Below, piece by piece: positions 54,128-64,000 of a stretch of DNA of 64,000 bases. The notes under the pieces are model-generated. The model was not told where the DNA came from. It did no database searches and saw only the letters and a list, made by a program, of their open reading frames with translations. The stretch covers positions 5,409,358 through 5,473,357 of the forward strand of contig JABAKD010000007.1 in NCBI GenBank assembly GCA_012845835.1. Reading direction: 5' to 3'. The position numbers and the translations under genes are program-made. Numbering within the stretch: the first letter of the stretch is position 1; each line of letters opens with the position of its first letter. The DNA comes from Undaria pinnatifida. Its lineage: Eukaryota; Sar; Phaeophyceae; Laminariales; Alariaceae.

Positions 54128-54400
54128 GCATGCTACGATAAAGGTACCTAGCAGTTTTCGTGTGAAGTGTTTTTTGAATGACGGGGCTCCTTAGCCCAAA
54201 AATCGTCGGAAAACAAATAAATAATATAGGCCATTTTTGTTGCATGATTCTCGTCGTGTACCTACGCCATGGGGTTTATCATATCCGGTCTAGCAGGATA
54301 TTTTTCTCCAAGTCCGTTTGTCGGAGAGGTCTTGATCTCCCAAGCAGCGATAAATCTCAAAACGAAAGTGGTGTATGCACCGCTATGTAGGAGCACCGCG
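54128..54400. mobile_element. MITE family A copy
   Basis: Left end GCATGCTACGATAAAGGTAC; right end GTGTATGCACCGCTATGTAG followed by GAGCACCGCG. Internal ACGGGGCTCCTTAGCCC, GGCCATTTTTGTTGCATG and TCTCGTCGTGTACC match 25107-25368. A partial second copy (CCTTAGCCCAAAAATCGTCG, GTACGCGTAGGCCATGGG) follows at 54448-54545, and a further diverged relic at about 55110-55300 carries CGACGATTTTGGGTTAAGGA. Confidence 0.6.
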
Positions 54401-54545
54401 ATTGCAGAATCTGCTCCGCCCCTGTGATGGCATGCCTCCGATGACGTCGGTCCTTAGCCCAAAAATCGTCGGAATTTCGAAATTCTTGCTCTCGCCGATG
54501 AAAAGCGTTGTGTACGCGTAGGCCATGGGATTTTTCATCGGTGAT

Positions 54546-57500
54546 CACTTTTCATTTTTCTGTACACATCATTTCTTTTGAGGTGTTACGAGCTCCACCA
54601 TGCGTGAAAAAATCCCCAGGAACAAAATTGGCGCACAACCTCTCGCGTAGCACATCCCGTTTTTCGGCCTGCAACTGGTGATACACGCGCCATGATCTTT
54701 CCTATTCTTCAAGCGGGATCAACGATCCGTGCTCTTTTCCTCGGCGATATTTTGGACAGGATACCCGCTACAGTCGCGGTTCGAGGTTATGGTGAGACTC
54801 GCGGGAACGGGGCCAACCTTCGGGATCTCCCAGTATCTCGTCGAAGACCTAGGTATCCCGCGGGACCTTTGGGGGTGGCAAAACTGACAGGACCTCGCAA
54901 GAAGTGGGGAGAACGCCTAAGCGTGGTGCAATTCGGTCGGGTACCATGGGAACTCGCGAGACGTTGCGGGGTCGACCTGTTACGCGTGAGCTTCCGTGAG
55001 GTGCGGTACTGCTGGAGAATAATATCCTATCGTCATTGCGGACCTAGCTTCTGATTTTTGCTGAGGTAGAGGTGTACTTCACGCGAATTCTGATAGGCAG
55101 GTCGCTGCAAGACCTCTTTACCTTACAAAGCATTTTATGCCGGATCTCTCGAGAAGTAACCGTTCTCCACTAGTACTAGATGAAAATCCCACGGCCTTGG
55201 GTGTGCAACGACCAACATCATGAGGCAAGAGAACAAAAACCGACGATTTTGGGTTAAGGAGTCCCGTCATTCAGACACGCTGTCGAAAAAGGCTACGGTA
55301 TTCGCAGCGGGGATGTTGCGACGGTTATGATATACCCCCATTGCCGTTGACGGATTTGAGCTATCCTACTCGCACAACTGACTCTGTACCTCGCGGATTA
55401 GAATACATCAGGCGATTTTGTTGGTGAAGCGTAGGTGACCATCCCCTTGCTGATTCACATGGCATAGTATTAAAACGAAAAATCGTACGATCGTTAAGGA
55501 ATACAGGGGAGTCACTCTCGCGAATGACCCCTGGACACTAACCCCCCCCCCTGGACACTAAACCTTGTAAAGTGACCGTTTTCTGGGTACCCTTGGTCTT
55601 TCAGCAGACGAAAAAAGTAGAAGTACCTCTATCATCGTAGCCAGCGTCTTGTTCGCCCGAAGTGTGCGTGTGCGGTTAGAGTTCTCACTTGAAAGAGGGA
55701 CGAAGAAAAAAGTGTATCTCTGGTTAAATATAACCATTTGGAACAAGTTTAGTGTTACACGGATTGGGACGCACGCGCGGTGCATTCTCAACCAGTCGCA
55801 CTGGACGCCGCGAGTTCCAATGGGGACTTTGGTACGAACTGTGGTGGAGGTTCGCCGGAGGTTAGCCGCGATTCCCACGGAACTTCCGCCCAGAGGTCCC
55901 ATATAGGGAAACTACGCGGAATCCCGCGCGACCCAATTGTATCCCAGGTGCGACTACGAGGGATTTGTGGTAGCCTACATAATCTCACCGGAATCACCCC
56001 GGATTTAACTGACATCCAGCGTGACCCCATGGAATCCCACTGGGTGACACGGGAAGGCGCAGGGGAGGTCGTAGGATGCGACCGTGTCGTTTTGTCGCAT
56101 CCTATGATCCATCCCCGGAAAAAGCCTGCGTATTCCCAGGAGAGCTCCTACAGGATTCTCCACTTAAATCACCGCGACGAGTTGGGGTCGTGTCTGCCAA
56201 AGTAAAAACACGCCCACACGTATATCAAAGACATCCATTCTGTAACACAAAAATACTTCGGCATATGAACCAGACACCATAACACGACGTTGAGTTATGG
56301 AAGCACCTCTCTCCCTCACCCAGTCGCGATGTTATGATCAATCGGAGGATTCTCCTCATTTCCTCTCATTTGCAGGCAGCGTTACGGTCGGTCCGAATGA
56401 GATAGGCTCGCTCCCGTTTCGTGAGAGGGCAACAGGAATCACCACCAACGTCAAATGTTTTCTCCTTTTTCAAGGGGTACACTAGGAGCGTAGTTTAATA
56501 AGAGAAGGCCACGTATCTACGGTAGGGAGGGTAGCCCCATTTTGCTGCTACATTTGAACCATTCGCCCTATTGATTCTGTACCTGAAATCATACAGTACT
56601 TGGGCGATTTGTTTGCCAAGGCGTAACCAGAGATCCCGTAGCGGTTTCCTGTTGCAAAACAGACACCAGCGCGCAAGAGTAAGGCCGCATGAGGAGCGGG
56701 GGGATCACTAGTGCGAGTGACCCCGAGCTACTGCGAACAGAGGCCCCTAACAACGACTCCCGTAGCGTAGCCACTGTCAGTTGTAGTAGTCGTAGTAGTG
56801 GCAGTAGCAGTAGTAGTAGTAGCAGCAGCAGTAGTAGTAGTAGTAGTAGTAGTGGTATTGGGTGCATTTACCACGTTGGGGCTCAAGTGGAAACTTCCTG
56901 AAAAAAAAATAGAAATTGTAGCACCGACCACACGAATTAGCGCGGGCCACTGTATTAGCAGGGACGCAGTTGTAGCAACATTCCTGTAACGCGGGTAGGT
57001 GTAAGAGGCGCGCAGCATGATAATTCTCGACAGTGACCACTCTTCCTATTGTACGAGCTTGAGGCGACCACCGTGCATACACGCCGCTCATCAAGTCGGT
57101 ATACATGGGCCTCAAATGGATAAATACGAAGTGTAAACCCTGGCCCATCAGGCTCGGTTTCCTATCTGGAACGAGTGGAGCGTTCAACAGACAACTTGGG
57201 TACACCGGCTGTGTGGCTGAACCCGTCCCACTTCTGCACCCTATGCACCTCCCTTTTTTCACCTACCTTACTTCTTGTATCTATGGGCGGGCCGACAATC
57301 TAGCCAGGCCGAAGTCGACTCGACCTTATGACTCATGCTTCTCAAACGGTCAGTCAGCTTACTTATACGCCTTGATCTCGTACCACAGGATGAGGAACAA
57401 CAAAACTCACCACAGACTCCGACACGTACCAATGCAGTCTATATATAATGTATATGTATATAAATTGCGTGTCGTGCCAACTTAACAAAATTATGTTGGC

Positions 57501-58254
57501 AATGCTGCGCTAGCGGGCGTATATCCTTCGGCTTCCGTGGCAATATGTACGATACAACGAACGCCGTACATGGGTGCAGCAGTAGTAAATGTATACGAAG
57601 TGACCCCTCTACGGTGCCGGTGGAGTAGCGCCGGCTGCCTTATAAAGCGCCCGTGTATAAAATCCCTGCGGCAGCTGGGAGCATCTAGTAGATTTAGGTA
57701 ATGAATTACTCGTAGTAGTTCTATATATAGTCGCCGAGTTGAAGGTCTGGCTGGTACAGGCCGGCACTTCGCCTATTAACAGGCTGCTTACATCCATTTT
57801 TTGCAAATATGAAGATTAATCTTACCAAAGTCGACTTTCGACGGGCGGGCCGATACTAGGTCAGATGGGAAATACACTATTGAGACGCTGCTGTGTAGAA
57901 TACGCTGTTGACATCGAATTCAGCTTAGTTTAGCGTTCGAGCGTCAGCTGCCGTCGGTCCTGTCAGGTGAAAAGTAATTGACGTACGGCTCAATATAAAA
58001 CGACCATCAAACAACAAAGTTCGCTTCGACCGACCCTTCATAAGTCCCATGGTCTTGGAATCGCGTTGACTGCGTCGCGCGTCGCCACAGAAACCTTGTA
58101 AGTTATCCTGTTATTGATTATTAGCAGCGTTCATCATTAGAAAACAACGTCCCCTAAATCTCCGATTTTCGTTTCGAATTCGAACGACATACAGCAGTAT
58201 CGTAGACATCCTGTTGTTGTGTTTTGCTTGGTATAATATATAAATGAAAATATA
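54546..58254. other. About 3.7 kb without a supportable gene
   Basis: The ORFs at 54692-55054 (120 codons), 55780-56205 (141) and 57105-57485 (126) have no recognisable domain and no partner features. Repeats noted separately: an AGT/AGC microsatellite, two dispersed palindromes (about 55503 and 56696) and a MITE A relic near 55110-55300. Confidence 0.4.
56783..56856 (+). repeat. (AGT)n/(AGC)n triplet microsatellite
   Basis: About 25 AGT, AGC and GGC triplets; gives poly-Ser on the plus strand and poly-Leu/Tyr/Thr on the minus strand, none of them genes. Confidence 0.95.
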
Positions 58255-59811
58255 CTCCAGCTGTGAGATCGAGGATTTTGTCGAAACTCATCTTTGCAAG
58301 CTGTGTGTGATACCCCGATCGCGCGTATTACGGGTTGTGTGCCCTCATTTAAGATATAGGCCGGTGACTCTCCTTACGAATACAGTGTAGCTACCAGGGT
58401 CAACAGGGTGATGTTAGTCAGTCTGTGCGCGGAAACTATACAACTCGTTTTTGAAGGGGACAAAATCTGACAGCTGTGAAAGGAAATGCATCAGTTTATC
58501 AAGTGGATCCTGTAAGTCGAATAACCGGTGAGGGGAGGGCGGAGTTTTGAAGGGCGTGGGGGCCTGATTTTGATCAAAAGGGAGGGGGGGAAGGGGGGGA
58601 AGGGACAGGTGGGGCAGCACAATTTGTGCGTGGAAACTATAAATTTTATCCTGGATGTCGTGCAACCATTGAGCAGAGGGCGGAGCGTTCGAGGGGGTGA
58701 GGGAAGTGGGGGGGGGGGGGGTGCAGAAAGGGATTTTTAACCGACATCTTTAGGTCGCATAAATGTAGGGGTTTGCTATACACGTGGTACTAGGTCTAGA
58801 CGATGGTGCGGGTGGTGGGGAAGGAGGGGGCGTTGAGGGGGGTTTCGGTGGAGGGGGGACGGGAAGAACGGAAGCTACGTCATGGGCGGCTAGAAAGAGA
58901 ATGGCGTCATATCAATTGCGTAGAACTGTAAATTTTCCTGGCCGATTTCGATTGTAGGTGGGGCGTTTGAACAAAAGGGCGGGGAAAAGAAGGGGGGGGG
59001 GGGGGTGGATTAGAGCTACGGTATGGATGGCTACAAATAATATGAGGTGATCTCAGCTGGCTGGTAGTGTTTATTTCTCTCAGGCAGGTTCATGTATTAG
59101 ATTAGGTTTCTTGTATTGGATACCGGCGCGATGATAACGGCATGGGCACCACTACTGCCGCCGTCGTCAGAAGCAGTGTGCGAGTGATGAGAGCATTAGG
59201 CAAGCCACGTACTCCGGCAGTAGGGTCCTTCGAAACCCAATACACGATATCGTATGGTTGCTGCCCCCGGCGTTGGGTGGAGATGTGGCTTCATCCGCTT
59301 CTGTTTTTTTTTGTCGTGCCGTCCTGTTTCCCGCTTTCTCTACAACGGTGTTCCTTTTCTTACTATAATAATTTTGTTCTGTCTTCAACTTTACCGCTTC
59401 GCTTGTTTCCGTCTTTCTGTTTCCTTTTTTTTTTTCCTTCTTGATTCAATCTGTCTGATGTGCTGGCTTGCATCTTTGTGTCATTGCGTGTCCATTGCGG
59501 TTCATTGTAGGGCCGGTTTTCCTTGCCGAACATTCAATTATGGTGTCATTTTTCTGTCGTAGTTGGTGGCCACAATAGTAGTAGAGATCGTCTCGCTAGG
59601 AGTCATCGGCATGGACACAGGTTGTGCTGGATGCACATATATAGGTGGAGATAACTTATCAGTCTAATGTATAGAACACACACATACATTGTGCATGCAC
59701 CCATATATATTCATGATATGAATGCCTGCGTTGGCTAAGCATACAAACTAAAAATCTTCTCGTGTCATACCATTATGTTACATTCAAACAACAAAACACA
59801 TTCCACCACCA

Positions 59812-60965
59812 GCCGCGAGATCGAAGATTTCGTCGAAACTCATATTCGCATGCCGTGTGAGATACTCCGATCGCGCGTATTACTGGGTGCGTGTCCTCAT
59901 TAAGGATACAGGTCGGCGACTCCCCTTGTAACTACAACGTACCTTGTAAGAGGGTAAACGGGGTGATGTTACCCAATCTGTGAGCGGAAACTGTTAAATC
60001 CGTCTGTGTGGGGGACAAAATCTAACAGCGGTGTGTGGAAGAATAGGCATCACTTTATCAAATATATCCTGCAAGTCGTACAACCGGTGAGAGGATGGCG
60101 GAGATATTTCAAGGAGTGGGGGCCGGGGGAGGGGGGGTGGCAGAGTGCTAGAGGGGGGGCGGAACTCAATCTGTGCTGTAGCTGTGTAAACCATTGGAGG
60201 AGACAAATCCGACGGTTGTGGGAAAAGCGCGTTTGTTCATCATGTTTGTTCTGTACATCGTACAACCGCTGAGGAGAGGGGGGGCAGTGTTCGATTTTAT
60301 GTTTTTCACTGCTTTAGATCGAAAAAATGCATAGCCGGGTAGGAAGTTACTCTACCCATGGTCCTAGTTTTAGGCGACGGTGCGGGTAGGAGGCGTCGGA
60401 GGGGGGAGGGGGGGGGGTGATTGGAGCTACGGCATGTATGGCTAGAAAGGAAATGGGGTCTTCTACTCCTCTAGCAGAGTTAGATCTTTTGCAACACCTG
60501 CACCCATCGTCTAGACACGTCACTACGCGTATAGAACGCCCCTACATGTACATCTATGCGACAGAAAGCTGTTGGAAATCCTCCCCCCTCTCCCCCCCGC
60601 GCCCAACCCCCCTCTGCGCTCGCTATTGTACAAATCCAGCCCCCTACGCCATTAAAAACTCCGGCCTCTCCTCACCGGTTATAGGACTTACAGCATACAC
60701 TTGATAAACTGATGCATTTCCTTCCACAGCTGTCAGATTTCGTCCCTCTTAAAAACGGGATTTATGGTTTCCGCGCACAGACCGACCAACATCACCCGGT
60801 CGACCCTGTTACAAGCTACAAACTATAGTTTCAAGGGAAGCCGCCGACCTATGTCCTTAATGAGGACACGCACCCAATAATGCGAGCAATCAGAGTATCA
60901 CGTGTAGACAGCTGCTTGCAAAGATGACTTTGAACAAAAATCTTCGATCTCACGTACAATGTATT
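59812..60965. mobile_element. Foldback element nested within the larger one
   Basis: Left arm CCAGCCGCGAGATCGAAGATTT from 59812 to about 60180; right arm from about 60680 (TGATAAACTGATGCATTTCC) to TCTTCGATCTCACGTACAATG at 60965. The arms are more diverged from the family consensus than those of the host element (extra AGACAGCT, AAACGGGGTG and similar changes). No coding content. Confidence 0.7.
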
Positions 60966-61619
60966 TAGACTGGCCTATATTTTTATCATATTATAAAAAA
61001 AATAAATAATATAAAATGAATGCCACAAAACAATGGTAACTACATGATTGGACCTATCTATTGGAATATTCTATCTTTCGGTCCATGTACAATAACAAAT
61101 TATGAAGGTTCAACACGTTGTTTACTACACCTAAAAACTGGATGGCAAACTACATCTAACATCAAACCTTTTTACACCAATGAACTGGGTTGCATACTAC
61201 ATCTAACATCAAACCTTGTTTCATCTAAAACTGGGTTGCATACTACATCTAACATCAAACCTTCTAGAGTGATGAACATTACCAGGCAGGTTACATGCTG
61301 TCAGATTCGTCCTCCTTCAGGGTATATAGTTTGGGCGCACATATTGAAATGTCCCGTCCGCTTCCCCCCCCCCCCCCCTCCCCCGATCCCTCTTGTTCAA
61401 ACGCCCCACCTAAAATCCAAATCTGTCAGAGAAGTAAACATTACCACCAGCCAGCTGATATCATTTCTTATGCCATCATATTTCTAGCCATCCATAACGA
61501 ACGTAGCTTTCATTCATCCCCTCCGCCCCCCCCCTCTCCAACGCCCCCTCCTTCCCCACCACCCGCACCATCGCCTGGACCTAGAACCACGCGTATAGCA
61601 AGCCCCCTACATAAATGAT

Positions 61620-61705
61620 TAATAACGCGCGATAGGAGTATCACACACAATGTTGCAATTATGAGTTTCGACCAAACCCTTGATCTCATAGCTGGAGTGT
61701 ATTTG
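61620..61705 (-). mobile_element. Foldback right-end fragment inside the large element
   Basis: GCGCGATAGGAGTATCACAC through GAGTTTCGACCAAACC and CTCATAGCTGGAGTGTATTT; an additional terminus between the nested copy and the true right arm. Confidence 0.6.
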
Positions 61706-62679
61706 AATATTATACGCGACCTAAGCATCTTGAACACCCCCCCCCCGTACTTTTTTTTCCTCTCTTTCTCGCTTTCTCATGCCCAAACGCCCCACCTAAT
61801 ATCGAAATTCGCCAGAAGCGATACACACTTCCACGCCCTGGATATCACCTCATTTTGTTTTTAGAGCCATCCATATCGCTGCTGCAACTCCCACCCCCCC
61901 GCGCCCTCAACGCCCCCTCCGTCCCCACCACCCGCACCATCGCTTAGACCTAGCACAACGCATATAGCAAACCCCTACATCTATGCGACCTAAAGCCTCC
62001 CCCCCCCTCCTCCTCCCCCAACCCTCACCTCCCCACCTCCCCATCCCACCCCCACCTCCTCGAACACTCCGTCCGCTGCCCACTGGTTGTACGCCTTACA
62101 GGATATACATGATTAGCTGGACCATGGTGCATTCTTTCCAAAACCGTCACATTTATCCCCCGAAAGGATGTATAGTTTGCACGCATAGATTGAGCTGCCC
62201 CCCCCCCCCCCCCCCCGCCCCACCGTCCATTTTTTTCAAAACGTCAGATTTATACCCTTGAAGGACTTATAGTTTCTACGCTCAAGTTGAGCTGCTTACC
62301 CCCCTCCCCCCCCTTTTGATTAAAATCAGGCCCCCACGTCCTTAAAACCTCCGCCCTCCCCTCACCGGTTATTCGAGTTGCGGGATTCACTTACTTAATA
62401 AACTGATGCATTTCTTTTTACAGCTGTCAGATTTTGTCCCACTCAGAAACGGCTTTTGTAGTTTCCGCGCACAGACTGCCTAACATCATCCTGTTGACCC
62501 TGATAGCTACACTGTAGTTCCAAGGCGAGTCGCCGACCAATATCCCTAATGAGGACACACAACTCGTAATGCGCGCGATCGGAGTATCACACACAGCTTG
62601 CAAAGATGAGTTTCGACGAAATCTTCGATCTCACAGCAGCCGGGGGATATTTGTATATTATTTATTTTAATTAACAGCT

Positions 62680-63335
62680 AGGTTACAAAGATGAGTTTCG
62701 ACAAAATCTTCGATCTCACAGCAGCTCCTGGAGTGCGTTTCATAACTAATTTGCAAGGACGCCAGCCGCGAGTTCGACGAATTGCAGGCCAATACTCATC
62801 GTTGCAAGCTGCGTTTGCATATTTTATTTATTATCATATTATATTTTTATTTTAAATTAAAAATATATGCAAATTCACCCCATCCAGCTGCTGTGAGATC
62901 GAAGACAAAATAAAATAAATCTAAATACACTCCAGCTGCTATGAGATCGATGATTCAAATCTTCGATCGCAGCTGGAGTGTATTTGTTTCTTTTTTATAA
63001 ATATTTTTTAAAAACTAAAATACATTTACACTCCAGCTGCTGAAAGATCGAAGAAAAAAAAAAAAAAAAAAAAACACTCCAGCTGCTGTGAGGTCGAAGA
63101 TTCTGTCGAAAGTAATCTTTTTACAAATAATAATAAATAATACAAATACACTCCAGCTGATGATGTGAGATCGAAACTCATCTTTGCAAGCTGTGGACGA
63201 TACTCCGATCGCGCGTGTTACGGGTTGTATGTCCTACCTGTCAAAAAATTTAAACAAATACGAATACACTCCAGATGATGTAAGATCGAAGTTTTTGTCG
63301 AAACTCATCTTTGCAAGCTGTGCGCAGTGAAAATA
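62680..63335. mobile_element. Cluster of foldback terminus fragments
   Basis: At least seven pieces of the outermost ~20-100 bp of the foldback family lie in alternating orientation within 650 bp: 62688-62740 (-), 62880-62905 (+), 62928-62955 (+), 62956-62990 (-), 63028-63052 (+), 63075-63115 (+), 63150-63235 (+) and 63262-63328 (+). They are separated by A/T runs, including a 24-A run at about 63052-63075. The variant ends read CTCCAGCTGCTGTGAGATCG, with an extra CTG. No complete element remains. Confidence 0.75.
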
Positions 63336-64000
63336 TATTATATGACGTATATCGCAAAAATTCGTGTCATACGCGTAGCTATTTTTCCAGGACTGGTTCT
63401 TGCGCGGTTCCGCAGAATAGTCTGATGTATTTTCCACCTGTTCGGAGAAGCGGACAGTCGAGAGTATTAGTACTGTCATATTATGTGCTACTGCCGCTAT
63501 ATGGAAGGATATTCGATTTACATCGGAACGGAGTTGTCATCTACGCTATATCGTCGGAGGGCAAAAAAATAGTAAGAATAATGATTTAAAAAATACACGC
63601 TAAAAACTAAAAAAAGGAAAGCCCGCAAAAGCCGACAACAGAACGCCCGACCAGCACTTACTTGGTGCGTTTTCTGCGGGCCACCCGACTCACCACAATG
63701 ATTTCTCTTTTTTCTTTGCATTTACGATACATGTGGTATGTCGAAACAGAGAAGAGGTGCAAGCAAATAATTACTGCTGTGCCTGCGTCTAATATTTTGA
63801 TAGTACCGGAGCATTGCATGACTAATGATGGAGTCCGTGTGATAAGTGTGTCAATTTGTACGTCAACTATTAGTCTATTATTACTCTTTTTTGTTTATAA
63901 GGCCAACGCAGGTAGTTTTGACACACAGTCATACCGGTGGAAAGTTGAAGAAAGGTTCATGTATGCACATATTATATATATAGTCTATATCCAGAATGAC
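63336..64000. other. Terminal stretch without a supportable gene
   Basis: AT-rich, only short ORFs (the longest, 92 codons at 63311-63589, starts inside a foldback fragment). A GCCCGCAAAAGCC / GCGTTTTCTGCGGGCC inverted pair lies near 63620-63682. Nothing further recognised. Confidence 0.4.

Larger units (their letters stand above)
58255..62645. mobile_element. Largest foldback element (~4.4 kb), with nested copy
   Basis: The left arm starts CTCCAGCTGTGAGATCGAGGA at 58255 and extends at least to about 59015. It includes a GTCAACAGGGTGATGTTAGT box, CAAGTGGATCCTGTAAGTCG, GTGCGTGGAAACTATAAA, TAGGTCGCATAAATGTAGGG and G runs up to 13 long. The right arm (about 61290-62645) is the C-rich inverse, ending CTTCGATCTCACAGCAGC, and contains a partial internal duplication of its C-rich section. 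A second complete foldback element (59812-60965) is inserted inside. No transposase was found; the interior ORFs are short and low complexity. Confidence 0.7.

Noticed and set aside
54692..56205. Arg-rich ORFs of 120 and 141 codons
   Set aside because: No domain, no homologous partner in the window and no supporting signals.
56589..57262. Poly-Leu, poly-Tyr and poly-Thr ORFs
   Set aside because: Products of the AGT/AGC triplet microsatellite.

Overview
This window looks like transposon-rich nuclear DNA of a eukaryote. There are no operons, no ribosome-binding-site-led gene strings and no rRNA. It holds remnants of four retroelement classes, several inverted-repeat DNA element families, microsatellites and long homopolymer runs, and only one open reading frame that resembles an ordinary host gene. 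The sequence style (long chromovirus-like elements, degraded tyrosine-recombinase retroelements, intronless small ORFs) reminds me most of a florideophyte red alga such as Chondrus. That is an impression from memory and was not checked by any search.

Layout. 1-1.9 kb: minus-strand Ty1/copia-type Gag and the start of its protease, running off the left edge. 3.9-5.3 kb: a degenerate ~210-bp tandem repeat interrupted by a small inverted-repeat element. 6.2-19.6 kb: a 13.4-kb LTR retrotransposon with two ~269-bp LTRs (three substitutions and one 1-bp indel apart) and a 4-bp GTTA target duplication. Inside it are a 3.7-kb leader with an 83-bp minisatellite, a broken gag, a ~230-bp repeat, a NADAR (DUF1768) domain, a protease remnant joined almost directly to the tail of RNase H (reverse transcriptase is deleted), and an integrase with an intact catalytic triad plus chromodomain. 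19.7-20.1 kb: an (AAGCC)n array. 20.4-20.7 kb: a coding-like relic. 23.9-32.1 kb: several copies of a foldback family with long inverted arms, with other elements nested inside, around one plausible host gene at 25.9-26.4 kb. 32.6-36.3 kb: coding relics, including a second copy of the Gag found in the YR element. 37.2-45.1 kb: a purine/G-rich, strand-asymmetric domain of degenerate tandem repeats. 45.3-49.2 kb: a minus-strand DIRS-like retroelement (Gag, reverse transcriptase, RNase H, tyrosine recombinase), all degraded. 49.6-49.9 kb: a LINE reverse-transcriptase fragment. 52-56 kb: small inverted-repeat elements and dispersed palindromes. 58.3-63.3 kb: the largest foldback element, with another copy nested in it, followed by a pile-up of terminus fragments.

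Working relationships. Almost everything here is selfish DNA. The LTR element is the most informative. Its LTRs are nearly identical, so insertion was recent, yet its gag and NADAR frames are broken and its reverse transcriptase is missing. That points to a copy that was already defective and was mobilised in trans by a relative. The best candidate for an undescribed biological feature is the NADAR domain, a fold known for removing ADP-ribose from nucleobases, sitting between gag and protease of a Ty3/gypsy-type element.
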